Source: Haliotis asinina
Taxonomy: Eukaryota > Mollusca > Gastropoda > Lepetellida > Haliotidae
Direction: 5' to 3'
NCBI RefSeq assembly: GCF_037392515.1
Contig: NC_090280.1
Coordinates: forward strand, 18,354,001-18,418,000
DNA length: 64,000 nucleotides
The notes under the pieces are model-generated. The model was not told the DNA's origin and made no database searches. It saw nothing but the letters and a program-made list of their open reading frames with translations. This document shows positions 34,701 through 47,959 of the stretch, in pieces (within the stretch, counting starts at the first letter, position 1; each line of letters starts with the position of its first letter). The position numbers were made by a program, and so were the translations under genes.

Positions 34701-37134
34701 ATGATGTTCCGACTATGTCTGTGTGTAGTGTTGGTGGTTGCTTGTGGATATGCCAACATATCCGGCGACTACTGTCAGGTTCTGGACAACTACGACACTA
34801 AGACATCCATGGATAACTTCCTGGCTTCCAGGGATGAAACCTGTGGGAGTACGGACATGCGCAGTGGTGAGTACATCGTAGTGTAGAAAGTTACTGCACC
34901 AGTGACATTACAGCGTAAACAGCTCTATATCTATGCTTTTCAGCCAGTGGTAAAAGCTGTTCCAGATACACACACCTCCAAAATGTCTTTGTACACTGGG
35001 CAGTAAGACTTAGGAAAGCGGCACATTCCTCGCTCCTTGTTTTCGAAACTTAAAATAAATTTTCAGTTCCAGTTTTCTATCTGTTGGCGCACATACGTTT
35101 TGAGTAAACATTGTAACTAGCATCACATGTTATATGCCTCACTAAAATGTTATTCAGCTTTTTCTTTTTGCTAAACTTAACATTCACTTTTCACCTCGAT
35201 ATTTACAGGGTTTTAAATTCAATCGTATTGAGAGAAGTATTGCTAAAATAATAAATGGTTGAGAATTTTGAGTTGATTCTGATTTTCAAGATGCAAGTTA
35301 AGAAGGAATGATTTCAGGAACAATATTCTCTGTTCCAAGTGGTTGATATACACCGAGACTGCAAGAGACATTATGTAAATGAGGAAATATGGAAATAACT
35401 CCAAATATGCTTCATATTGAACAGACTGTAAGAGCATTTTGGACGAGTTTCCCGAAGCTGATGTCATTTCTGGCTTACGGCAGGCGGAGGATGGTTGGTA
35501 AGTTCCAGACAATATCTGCAGCATGACAATTCTTTCTTCAATGTGTAATGGTAATGTCAATGTGTCATATATCTCAATATTCGCACAATGAGACATTGAT
35601 TTTCAATGAACAGGTATTTCAAAAGCGACTGGACGGGTCAGAAGATTTCTATCGAACCTGGTTTGAATACATGGACGGATTTGGAAACCTCACCCGAGAT
35701 TTCTGGCTTGGTTCGTACAAACATCAATTTCCCGTCAGAACCATAAATGCTTCGTACTTCCGTGACATTGCACTCATTCCATTGTTTAAATGTTGAGTAT
35801 ATGACCACAGTTGATATAGTGAAGCATATGATAGTGTTCGTCTATCTTTGTTCTGGGTCTGTGATAACTTGGTGTCTGATATGTTGTATGTCATAATTAT
35901 ATGTACCTATCTGTAACTAGTATACAAAGAAACTGGAGTTATTGAGGTTTAAGACAAATATGTATCGATTATATATATGAGGTCGAAGAGATGGAATAGG
36001 CTTCTTGAAAACGAATTTCGTAAAAAGTAGGTCGTGATAAATATTCTATTAATATTAAAGCCAAAAGTAAATCATTCCCGTAAAATTATGCATTTGCGTC
36101 TGGGTTGTGTGTTTGGGTGTAAACAGAGAGATCCTTCTGGTCGTCAGGTTGTACACAACGACTGGATTTCCGACATGGAAACAGAGATGAAACTCAGGGT
36201 CCCCATTGTGGTTTTTCTGTAAGACTGCACAGTATCTTGCTGTACTGATTGACTCGCCTCCTTGACCCGGGGTGTCACTAAAACCCATGATTGAGTGTTC
36301 ATTTCATACAGTGTGTGACTGGAGTCTTCTCCAGAACTTCGTGAGAACTTAAGATGTGGTCATATTTCAGGAAATGAGAAGATACACAGACTGACGAAGC
36401 AGAAAACCTATGAACTGAGAATCGACCTGGTGAACAAATCAGGAAATCACTTTTTTGCTGAGTAAAACAGTTTCCACCTGGGCAGCATGTCAGAGTTCTA
36501 CACTCTGTTCATCGGGAAATATTCAGGAACAACTGGTGAGTATGTTGTAAATATTACTTTGTGTTTGTTTCAGAATGTCATATATTCTTATTGTGTTGAT
36601 TAAATCATTGTTCCTTCTGACTGGATGATTAGAATGAAGGAATGTAATACCCTATTGTGAAGGTACACATTTCTCCGTAAAGGAAGCTATGAAACCGTTG
36701 ATCCTTATGTGTAACGGGAGATGACATGTGAGCATGTTGCTCAGTTTCAGGAAGAATCTCTTTGTACACACTCTCTTTGACGCTGTGTTCATATTATTCT
36801 CTGTTTGGCTCAAACGCATGCAGTGTTGTCAAACAAGCCATGACTGAACGGTATGTTACAGTTCAGAATGGAGTGTTCAAGTAATAGTCAGAAATATGCT
36901 GGTGTTTGTGTATTTTCAGGAGACAAGATGTTGTATCACAACAACACCCGATTCAGTTGAAAGAATCTGGATCTGGATACATCCTCGAAAAACTGTGCTC
37001 TGCTGAAAAAGGGTGCTTGGTGGTTCAAATCGTGCTACCAGTCACACCTGAATGGTCTGTACAATGAGGGACCACGATGGATTGGTTTGTCAGGACTTAA
37101 GTCTTCCTTCATGAAGATTCGACCTCTCAACTAA
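34701..37134 (+). pseudogene. FReD gene 3: multiply broken fibrinogen-related gene
   Basis: Exon equivalents: 34701-34866, 35425-35497, 35614-35710, 36371-36535, 36920-37134. Exon 1 lacks one Phe codon (in frame). Exon 2 is only 73 nt instead of 119, which shifts the frame and removes the GVYRI...YCDM part of the fibrinogen domain. Exon 4 has an in-frame TAA (36463-36465) where the others have Tyr. Exon 5 has a TGA (36958-36960) where the others have Ala. Splice borders are still canonical. This is a clear pseudogene, the oldest or fastest-decaying of the four, although its tail keeps an intact AATAAA at 37233-37238. Confidence 0.9.
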
Positions 37135-37930
37135 ATGATGATTACTTGGTCACGTAGACTATCACTACTACAACAACAACACATTTTCATTTTGAATATC
37201 AATTTCAATAATTTTGTAATCAATCTGGAAACAATAAAGAGCAATATTTGTCCTTCATCTTCCACCAGTGTTTTCTTGTTTACAACAGATTCATAAACTG
37301 AACCATGTATTGCTGAATGGTCACACTTAAACAGAGAAATGCGTAGGGGCTTTCAGCAGTTCATTTCCATATATTTTGACAGCAACTGTCATTGAGAAAA
37401 TTCCTTTGTTGCATTTCCGTTAATCATATTGAGACTGCCCTGTTTCCAAACATCGAATGGCGATATTTCGGTTAGTAGCATTCACGTTTTGCTGAAAGGA
37501 AAGTTTTGTCAAAAAATGTGAACTTGGTTTGGCCTTCTAGAGTCGATGTCTTTATTCATGCACGTACATTACTGTGAAAAGGTTCCAGTATGCACTTTCA
37601 AGTATCATTTTCACGTTTTATGACTAACGTTTACAAACATTTTTTGTGATGCGTTTGAGCATTACACAACCACGATTAATTGGATTCAAACATAGGAATT
37701 GTCTTAATAACGATTGCTGTCAAAATGTATCGAAATCAGCTTTCTGAAAATGCCTATTCTGTTTTTGAAAAGAGTACATTCTGTTATCAACCTCAGCCCG
37801 TACTTGTGATATGTTTTATGAAACACACCCCAAAAGCTGAAATATATACAATCTAATAATCATTGAACTTAGATTATTGAAGGTAATATGTAACTTCATC
37901 AGGTACACAAGTGTCTTATCGCTACACAGA
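37135..37930 (+). other. FReD 3' tail alpha (gene 3 version)
   Basis: Closely similar to 21015-21790. Contains AATAAA at 37233-37238, about 100 bp after the stop, a plausible polyadenylation signal. No other gene recognised. Confidence 0.6.
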
Positions 37931-38106
37931 CACATACACATATATATAGATGATACAGCTGCAGGTTGGACGTTGTATGTTACAAACGTGGATGTCCCAA
38001 ACGTGTGCGCAGTAAACATGATGTTGTAGCTTGATAATAAGTTTATATCATAGGATGTGCAGACAAACGGTATCGTTTGAGATCATACACTGGGCATCAT
38101 AATTAT

Positions 38107-38277
38107 AGGATATTAAACGAGCTTCCCCTTTCATATCAAGGTTATGTGCAGAGTGAAATACTTTTGGTTTGTCACGAGCTTTAGCGAGTGAAATAATTTT
38201 GGTTTGTCACGAGCTTTAGCGAGTTATTACACTCGGCACATAAACTTGATATGAAAGGGGAACGAGTTTTGTATCCT
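38107..38277. mobile_element. Hairpin MITE with internal 35-bp duplication
   Basis: AGGATATTAAACGAGCTTCC at the left pairs with GGGGAACGAGTTTTGTATCC at the right; the stems run about 45 bp through CCCCTTTCATATCAA and TTATGTGC/GCACATAA. The loop holds two 35-bp direct repeats (38151-38185, 38186-38220) containing TTTGGTTTGTCACGAGC. No obvious target duplication. Confidence 0.8.
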
Positions 38278-39004
38278 ATTTATTACCCACGTTCTAAAAG
38301 TGAAAATATAGTTAAAATAAAGCAATATTTTGCTCTCCTATATAGAACCATGTAACGCCGATTAATACATCATATTGGTGATTGGAATGTCAACCGCTTC
38401 ACTCCAGGAAAACGTACGCTGCGTAGAGGCAATGCATTTCCTATACGGCGCCAAATCACAAGAAAATAAACAAATTCGTTATGAAAATTAAATTCTTTTC
38501 AGTGGAGGATTTGTTTTCAAAAGCAATAATGTAGTTCATCAAAACACTTGTGAAATGTAAATATTTTGAACTTGACTAGATCTGCGTTACCCAAATCTTG
38601 CCTGAACATCAGTCGAGCGTCACTGTCGGGCTAGTAGTCATGTTGGGAAGTGTTCACTAAGAAGAAGATTGTAGGGAGCATTTAATAAGAGCGGCAAACT
38701 CAACAGCAAAGATGAATGTGAATAACTGGGAACTGTATGTCTCAAATAGTTGAGCTTAATGTTCTTCATCGGAGGTCGAGTTAATGTAAATAATTCGGCG
38801 ACGCTTTGCGCAGGATGCTAGTGACGCCTTCTCGGCTTGGAATTCCCACTTGTCGAGGTTCGATGTTTATGTTGAAGACTCCACCGAAAATATTAGGTCT
38901 GAAAACACAGCCTACACCCTCGAACGAAGGCGATTTAAAGCCTGTTGTGTGGAGATTCGTTTTTATTACAGAAACCTGAGTTTTCATAGAACTGAAAATA
39001 ATAC
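38278..39004. other. No recognised gene
   Basis: Unique-looking sequence between the MITE and the palindromic element. Overlapping frames of 62-77 codons on both strands near 38781-39038 show no family signature. Not found in dimer 1. Confidence 0.4.
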
Positions 39005-39119
39005 AACACGTCACAATTTAATTCTGGACTCACAATAGTCCAGAAACTCTCAGCACTGTGGCCACTCTCGCACAAGGGATTTCGCAAAATTAAACAGGCA
39101 GCTGTTATGTATGTGTGCT

Positions 39120-40340
39120 AAGGATGAAAAAATGAAAAAAAATTTTTTCGAAAACTCAAAATTTAAACTCGCTCGCCCATGGGCGAACAGTGGCCAATGG
39201 GTAGGCCCATGGGCAGGCCCATGGGCGAAAGTGTTTCATTTCATCTAGAATGAATGTTTTGGAGGTTGTAAATGAATGAAAAAATGTTAATAAGTATCAT
39301 GACACAAATTTCAGCTTGCTGTGACTTGACTCTGCTAACTGACAGCGATTTTGAAAAATCTCGCCCATGGGTGAAAAACATATTAGCCCATGGACGAGAA
39401 TAATTAATTTCATTGAAACTACATGTTTTTTTTCCAGGCTGTGCAGTCTTTCAATACATGAACGTGTATTTATTATTGTCTTGACACGAAATTAAGCTTA
39501 TTTTGACTTAATTCGGCTAATTAAGAGTGATTTTTCAAAAAGACTCGCCCATGGGCGAAAACCATTTGGCCCATGGGTGAGAATATTTACTTTTACTCAA
39601 AATACACCTTTTCCCATGTTTTGGAGGTTGTGAATGGATGAAAGTATGTTCATAAGTATCATGTCACAAAATTCAACTAATTTTGAATTAATTCCGTTAA
39701 TTTAGAGCTATTTAAGAAAATCTCAACCATTGGCGAAAAACATTTTAGCCCATGGGCGAGAATATTTCCTTTTACCCCAAACACATCTTTTCCAGTATTT
39801 GGAGGTTGTAAATGAATAAAAGTACATTTATGAGTATCATGACAGAAATTTCAACTCATTTTGACTTAATTCCTCTAAATGAGAGCAATTTTGAAAACTC
39901 TCGCCCATGGGAGAAAGACATTTTAGCCTATGGGCGAGAATATTTGCCTTCACTCAAAATACATCTTTTCCTGTGGTTTGGAGGTTGTAAATGAATGAGG
40001 ATATATATATGAGTATCATGGCACAAAATCCAACTCATTATGACTTAATTCTGCTAATTGAGACCGATTTTCAAAAACATCTCGCCCATGGGCGAAAAAC
40101 ACTGGGCCCATGAGCGAGAATATTTCCTTTTCACTCCAAATACATCTTTTCTAATGTTTTGGAGGATGTAAATGAATGAAAGTGCCATTATGAGTATCAC
40201 GACACAAACTTCAACTGATTTTGACTTAATTTTGCGAATTCAGGAAGATTTTTTAAAATATGCCAGAATAATCACTTTTACTCAAAATACATCTTTTCCT
40301 GTGTTTTGGATTTTGTAAATGAATGAGGATATATTTATAT
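39120..40340. repeat. ~181-bp tandem array with CGCCCATGGGCG palindromes, left arm
   Basis: About six units with motif positions near 39361, 39543, 39724, 39900 and 40082. Each unit has two palindromic cores related to TCGCCCATGGGCGA, separated by about 20 bp of A/T, and a common body (CTCATTTTGACTTAATTC, GGAGGTTGTAAATGAATG). The outermost unit has a cluster of GGCCCATGGGC cores at 39170-39230. Confidence 0.9.
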
Positions 40341-40633
40341 GTATCATGGCACAAAATCCAACTCATTTTAACTTAATTCTGCTAATTTGTAACAAGTACA
40401 AGAATCTGGACTTCCACTTAAATTTTCATAGCTTTTCTTATTGTCTTGGAGGTTGTAAATATATGAATGAAAGTGTGTTTATAATTATCACGACCAAAAA
40501 AAATGAAATCATTCCGGTCTTAATTCGACTAATATCTCTCGTGGACGAAAATATATTCGTTTGCTCGTTTTCTTTATTTTGCAAACATATAGATTAAAAA
40601 TAGCTGAAATTCTAATGACAATTCAGTTTAATT

Positions 40634-40862
40634 TCGTGAGTTTAGTTTTATGTTGCACTCAGTAATATCCCAGCAATATGGCGGCGGTTTGTAGATAATC
40701 GAGTTTGGATCAGACAATCCAGTGATTAACAGTATGAGCATCGACCTGCACAATTGGGAACTGATGACATGTGTCAACCAAGTCAGCGAGCCTGACCACC
40801 CGATCCCGTTAGTCGCCTCTTACGACAAGCATAGTCGCCTTTTATGGCAAGCATGGGTTGTT
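40634..40862 (+). repeat. SINE-like copy in the left arm
   Basis: Nearly complete copy (GTGAGTTTAGTTTTATGTTG to GGCAAGCATGGGTTG), lacking the CCCCGGGACCTTCACGGGTC end. Its mirror at 47640-47872 keeps traces of that end (GGGACCCGTGAAGATCTGG), so the SINE was in the element before or during arm duplication. Confidence 0.85.
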
Positions 40863-42712
40863 TAAGCCCTTTACTTCCAGCAACATATACAATACACTTA
40901 GAATACTAAGCCTTGAGATTCTTTTGAATTTAGGTATTCTATAAATATACCAAAATTCAACCTATATCTATGAAGTTGAAGTTATTTGTGAAAGCCCTAA
41001 TCAAGAGTGACCAAACTCCAGTGACTATATTGGGACACAATAGTAAACGGTGTTGTGAGATCTTTAAAGTGTATTGAAATACGTCTTGCCAATTCCGCTG
41101 ACATTCACCAAATGTACCTACCTAGTAGTTTTAAGTGTACCTACCCAGTTTAGCATGTTTCGTTTGAATAGTGTGGTCTCCATTTTTAGTAATTCCCGTT
41201 TGCCCGTCCCGGCTTTTCCTCGTCCGAGGTTTTATGGGGTATTCTCCTATTTGTCAGACCAGAAATTGTCTACAACAGGGGTAGGTCACTCGCTTGTTTT
41301 CTTTACCATTTGTACTAATTAGTATGCGCCTCCTCCTGCTCCAATGCACACAGTGACCTGATTCGTCTCCATCGCAACTTAGGCTGCGTTTAACAGTACT
41401 TCAGCCAGTTTACTGTATCAGTCGAAATCTTACAATGAATGAATGAATGAATGAAGAGCAAGAAGTATATGTGAATGAATGAAAGAAATGATAAAAGAAA
41501 GAAGTGCATATGTGAATGAATGAGAAAGATATAATCAAAGAAAGAAGTACATGTGTGAATGAATGAAAGAATAAATGATACATCACGGCCATCCCTTCCA
41601 AAACATGCTAAAGAACGCAAAACTATCGTTAGATCACATGTGTTAACGTCAGCTTGTTATTGTCTCCCTGGTCAGGCGTAACAATTGTCAGACAGGTTAA
41701 AACAACAAACTATCTGATTGACTGCACAGCTGCCTGTTGACGTAGTATACCCACATCACCTACTTTTCCTGCGTAACCTTCATCTACATCACCACCCTTA
41801 ATATATTGAGCAGAGAGCAAGGAAGGCCCTATAGCTGTAACCACTGAACCGTGGCGTCTCTCTGCTCCCAAGTTCCCAAGTGGGGGTGTCCTTCTCTACC
41901 TCTTCCATTAATCTTAAAACATCTAACAAGCTCAACGCATGCATCTTTTTATTAAAATGTGATGTTATACATAATCATAAAAGTATTTTTATGTATTATT
42001 CAGTTGATTATTATTCTAGAATGTATGACACGCTGGACAGGTCTAGGGCATTTTGTGTTAATTTACCATTCCCATTTTCATAATGCTTGAAAAAGACACT
42101 CATTAATCTATCGCAGAGTTTTGTCATTCCTTCACTCCAACATGGTTGCTAAATCCCCTATGATCATAGTATATCGACTCTGCCATACCCAATTCACCTA
42201 ATCCTGAGATATCAACCAGTCATGACATACCCACACCGCCTAATTAATTTTCCGTACCTATCGAGTAAAAATACATAAAATGGGAGGACGCCTTGTTAAC
42301 TAATGGGAGTGAGCCTTGCAGGGAGTACCCTCACTCTCACAAACCCACGTATTGAGGAGACGCGGCCGTGTTTGTCGGGGATTTTTCTGGCTTTGCTAAA
42401 TAAATCGTACATAAACATGTAAAATATTTTGCTTTGATTCTGTAACTACCCACATTATGACATTGAGACCATTTTGGTTTATCGAGTAAAATACGATTGA
42501 ATAGTTTTGAGTTTGAATCTTGCCACTTTAGCGCTCTATCTTTTTAAATGGGGCGTGCATACTAATATTTAGGTGTTTTTTAGTATTCCGTCTATTTGTT
42601 TAAATTAACTGATTTACCTGTTTTTGCTTTGTTTGGGTTTTTTATTGCAAGTGGCCCAGCGAGTGAGTCTGCTTTGATACCTGTAAATTTATTCTGACGT
42701 TTGACGAGCGGG

Positions 42713-45700
42713 ACGTAAACAAGAACATATATGGAGCCCCTGCATCAATACGTATTAAAGTGTTTGAAACATTATTCGAGACCATTATTTGTACACAACT
42801 GATGAAATGTACCTGAAAGATCAAGATTCATAAGAACGTACAGGGCACATTTCTCCTACCCCATTTAAGAATGTTCATTTCTGATTGGTTCACGTGGCCA
42901 TGCGAGGGAGAATAGATCATTAAGTTTTACCCCGCCACGTGGGAAAAGCCTGCATCCAGTCAGTGAACTGTAAAGCAGTGGTTCGAATCGACTATAGTTA
43001 GTACCATGTTAATATAATACATGGTTTCAGCTTGTTTTGATGCTCTTTTTACATAAAGTGATATTTAAACATTCGTTATGGTAAATACGGTGTAGCAATG
43101 TGATGAAGAGTATGCGGGTTTTCTTCATCCACCGATGAGAATGGTGGTATCCTCTTTTGGTTCACACCCGGATTGTCGATTGTTTTATCAAATACACAAC
43201 AGGACTGTCGAAAAGCAGTGGAGTGTGACAGTGGTCAACACTGTTCTAATGACACCCGGAGCGTCGACTACCTTGGAGAACTGGTGCCCGAGAATAGCAG
43301 AAGACTCGTCTCTACGCTAATTAACGAGCTAAAACACATACACAAAGACTTCGGTGAAAGAATGAGCTGCGGAACCAATTCCTGAATGATAGTCGTCGCA
43401 CGAACAGTAGTCGAGAAAGTTGGCGTCATCGGGAATCGAGGGTCTGTGAGCAATGTAAACTGCATATTGTGAGACAGTGGCCACAATAAAGAATATAGAA
43501 GAACTTGACAGAAGGCTTCAGCGTCTCAACGAGCAGCTCCAAAGACAAGAGATTTCCGTAATGAGCTGTGCTCATCAGACTGTCTGCCTCGCTCATAGTG
43601 ACCACATTACTGTACTTTATAACGTATTTGGTTTTCCTTCATGTCCGGAGCGTCGAACGCCATAGTGTTGACACCTGATTACCTCCTTACGTAATACCCG
43701 AAACATCGAATTTACAAACATTTCAATTCAATTTTAGACAGCCCAGGCAAGTCGTTTGTTTAAGGAGTAAGAGGATTAGGAGGCATGGTCGACTAGATTT
43801 CTTTGTTTAACTAATCCCACACGGCCTTCACCAATAGAGGGAATGATTTCTGTTCAGTTATGACATTGCTGTTCTCCATAGGTCTCTATTTTCTCCACAC
43901 ATCTCCATGTTGTTGTATTTTTGTGTGTTTTGTAACTCTGATAGGGACTGGTGAACAAGCTTTACTGTACCTCACCCATACAGCATATAATACAAAACAT
44001 AAATGAAGCATGTGTCGTCATCCATATGAACTATCATATAATAACATATGCATACATATCATTACATCAAATACATCTATCATATAAGTAAACATGAAAA
44101 ATAGAATTATGGTTTGTTGTGTCTGACTAGCTCTTTGTAGAAACACTGAACATTTGTGAGAAGGTTTTTGACAAGTTAATTAGTTTCCTCTTAAAAATTA
44201 AAAAATCAAGCTTTGTGTTTTATGATAAAATCGTGGACGGATCAACTGGTTTTCACAGTGAATAAGTTCTTTTCCGTTCACCGAAGTCATCATAGACCAC
44301 AGTGAGAAAAGGTCGATCTTCAAGCAGTAAGGAAGACCATGATAGCGTATGGAGTACGTGTGTCTTGGTCATCTCCTCCGTTATCCCCTCCCCGAATCCA
44401 CACCCCACCAGGGCGTGTAGGACTTGTTTCGGTGAATGAAAAGGGACTCCTAAAACCCCATATACCCCTAATCACAATGCTATAATTTGTCGTTTTTGTG
44501 TATCCGGTTTTGTGTATTCTGTAATATTGTATAGTACTGGTGAAGCGTTAATCAAAGCAATATTTTGTTTGCTAAACGAACCACATTTTTTTGAGAATCA
44601 AAATATGTTTTAAGCACATTTCCAAAATTGAAATGCAGCATGCACACAATAACTAAATTGGAAGGAATATCGTGCCGGACAAGGTTTTCCAGAGCACCTG
44701 AACATAAATGTCAATGTCTTTCAAAGACTAATATGTGCAGGTCTTGCAAAAGGACAAAGCAGGTATGCTTGACAAAGTTCTTGCAAAGGAGGTTTATACA
44801 CAACACCAAAACCAACCGGTCAGCTCGACGCCTTATAGAATAATCAATTCGAGATGTCCTTTGAATGTGAGATATTTGGCTGCGCGTCTTGCGCAATCAG
44901 TCTTTTTCATCCATATACACTTACGAACACCTGTTCATTTCAAAGTTGGTGTCTCCTAATGACCTAATGTGATCCATGGATGAATTTTGTATATGACAAG
45001 TAAAATACACATGAAAGCGGCAGCTGTTATACTCCAATAAACAAGACCAGCGGACGAGACATGACTTTTTCTGTGCAAATTGTCGTAGGCGCTTTGCGGA
45101 AATTACGTAAGTGAACGCGGAAGAAACAGAAAGCGTCATCGTTCCGCTCAGTTTCCATTGTCTTTGCGAGTTATGCTGAGATACTCAACAAACTGAGATA
45201 AAAGTCAAAATGATGAAAAAGTGGAAATCAGTGTGTGGATTAGAACTTGAAAATCACTCATGAAGTCTCTGACAAAGTAATATCTGTTCAGGTCATGATC
45301 ATTTGGAAAAAAATACGAAAGTTCTATGGATATACAACTTCTTATAAGGTAAGCAGCATTTCGGCGTAGCTGTTAAACTCGTTCAAGAAAGGAATATCTT
45401 ACAGGTAGTCCTGTAAGTTAAACCTTTGTTTTGGGTCGAGGTCAAAATCGTTTGATGTAGTGACAACGGTGTTGTTTTATGGGATTAGACACGGCTTTTC
45501 TATAAAAAAAGTAAAATGTGTGTCCTCAGGAAACGAAATAAGACACGTGTACCAGAATGTAAGTGAATCGATGTTAGCGAGTTCAATCAGTGATTTCAGT
45601 TAATAAAATGGGCTTTCAGTTCACTCCTTCCAGTAGTAATGAGTTATTTAGTTTCTTGGTAGAATTGCTTGCAAGGTGAATGTTGAAAATGACAGTTTTC

Positions 45701-46198
45701 AGGATCATTTTAACAACTTCAGTTATGGCTTCAGTAAAGCTGCTATGCTTCACGTTTCGTCCTACTTATTTTACGGGAAGATACCTTTGTGTAAACAGCT
45801 ATATGTTCATTCTGGTAAAAAGGGAGAATATATCTCGTGAAAATGAATTTTGGAAGACTGCAGATCAACAGTTCCAGATGTCTCAACAACATAATTTCTA
45901 AAATACTTAGAGACCACAATCACGGAAGCCAAAGTAAATCTGTTCGAGTGTAGCAAAAATAGGGAAAATTTATTTCAAAAATAGAAAAGTAAACGCAAAG
46001 TCAATCTTGATTACATTACGTATTCCTCATAGCCCGATATAATGATTATACATTAATAGTATGGATACGTTAATGTATAGTTTAAACTAATCTCCTCAAG
46101 TAATCGGGACTGGATTGTCAAGCATAAACATACATATCAATGCCGCTCCATACCAATAATATAATTACATAACATACATGATAACACCACTTCATGTT
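42713..46198. other. Centre of the palindromic element, unrecognised
   Basis: Single-copy centre between the two arms. One frame at about 43130-43385 reads DENGGILFWFTPGLSIV... and YLGELVPENSRRLVSTLINE...KDFGERM, then stops. It looks protein-like but matches no family I recognise, and it overlaps another open frame. A second short frame near 43477-43600 is predicted coiled-coil-like (ELDRRLQRLNEQLQRQE). No motif identifies a transposase. A dispersed repeat occupies 43790-44360. Confidence 0.4.
43790..44360 (+). repeat. Dispersed ~570-bp repeat, copy in the palindromic element
   Basis: Shares ordered blocks with 57330-57950 in the CACTA-like element: TTTAACTAATCCCACAC(GG/AG)CC, AGAGGGAATGATTT, CCATAC(A)GCATA(T)AATACAAAA-like and CTTCAAGCAG(T/A)AAGGAA. 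Diverged, with no visible coding or target duplication. Confidence 0.6.
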
Positions 46199-47639
46199 CC
46201 GCTCGTCAAACGTCAGAATAAATTTACAGTTATCAAAGCAGACTAACAGGCCCACTAGCAGTAAAAAACAAAACAAAAACAAATAAATTAATATATCCAA
46301 ATGAATAGATGGAATACTAAACACCACCAAAATATGCACACACCCTTTAAAAAGGTAGAGTGCAAAAGTGGCAAACCAGTAAAATATGCCAAGATTCAAA
46401 CTCAAAACTATACAATCGTATTTTACTCGATAAATCAGAATGGTCTCAATGTCATAATGTGGGTAGTTATAGAATCGAAGCAAAATATTGTACATATATG
46501 CATCATGAAATAATAATTTATCAACTGAATAACACATAAAAATACTCTTATGATATGTATAACATCACATTTGAGTAAAGAAATGCATGCGTTGAGCTTG
46601 TTAGATGTTTTGAAGATCAATGGAATAGGTAGAGAAGGACACCCCCACTTGGGAACTTGGGAGCAGAGAGACGCCACGGTTCAGTGGTTACAGCTATAGG
46701 GCCTTCTGTGCTCTCTGCTCAATATATTAAGGGTGGTGATTAAGGTTACGCAGGAAAAGTAGGTGATGTGGGTATACTACGTCAACAGGTAGCTGTGCAG
46801 TCAACCAGATAGTTTGTTGTTTTAACCTGTCTGACAATTGTTACGCCTGACCAGGGAGACAATAACAAGCTGATGTTAACACATGTGATCTAACGATAGT
46901 TTTGCGTCCTTTAGCATGTTTTGGAAGGGATGGCCGTGATGTATCATTTATTCTTTCATTCATTCACATATGTACTTCTTTCTTTGATTATTTCTTTCAT
47001 TCATTCACATATACTTCTTGCTCTTCATTCATTCATTCATTCATTCATTCATTGTAAGATTTCGACTGATACAGTAAACTGGCTGAAGTACTGTTAAACG
47101 CAGCCTAAGTTGCGATGGAGACGAATCAGGTCACTGTGTGCATTGGAGCAGGAGGAGGCGCATACTAATTAGTACAAATGGTAAAGAAAACAAGCGAGTG
47201 ACCTACCCCTGTTGTAGATAATTTCTGGTCTGACAAATAGGAGATACCCCATAAAACCTCGGACGAGGAAAAGCCGGGACGGGCAAACGGGAATTACTAA
47301 AAATGGAGACCACACTATTCAAACGAAACATGCTAAACTGGGTAGGTACACTTAAAACTACTAGGTAGATACATTTGGCGAATGTCAGTGGAATTGACAA
47401 GACATATTTCAATACACTTTAAAGATCTCACAACACCGTTTATTAATGTGTCCCAGTATAGTCACTGGAGTTTGGTCACTCTTGATTAGGGCTTTCACAA
47501 ACAACTTCAACTTCATGGATATAGGTTGAATTTTGGTATATTTATAGAATACCTAAATTCAAAAGAATCTCAAGGCTTAGTATTCTAAGTGCATTGTATA
47601 TGTTGCTGGAAGTAAAGCTCTGTGTTCGGGACCCGTGAA

Positions 47640-47872
47640 GATCTGGAGTAGAAGAGGGCCTCAACAACCCATGCTTGCCATAAAAGGCGACTATGCTTGT
47701 CGTAAGAGGTGACTAACGGGATCGGGTGGTCAGGCTCGATGACTTTTGCTGGCACATGTCATCAGTTCCCAGTTGTGCAGGTAGATGCTCATACTGTTGA
47801 TCACTGGATTGCCGTCGCCATATTTCTCGGATATTGCTGAGTGCGACATAAAACTACACTCACGAAATTAAA
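47640..47872 (-). repeat. SINE-like copy in the right arm
   Basis: Inverted counterpart of 40634-40862; more divergent in its middle (around 47740-47830) than the surrounding arm. Confidence 0.8.
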
Positions 47873-47959
47873 CTGAATTTTCATTAGAATTTCATCTATT
47901 TTTAAACCATATGTTTGCAAAATAAAGAAAACGAGCAAACGAAAATATTTTCGTCCACG

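Noticed and set aside
41074-41322. 82-codon frame shared by both arms (41074-41322 and 47412-47203)
   Set aside because: Similarity is explained by the inverted arms; the frames end differently and show no family signature.
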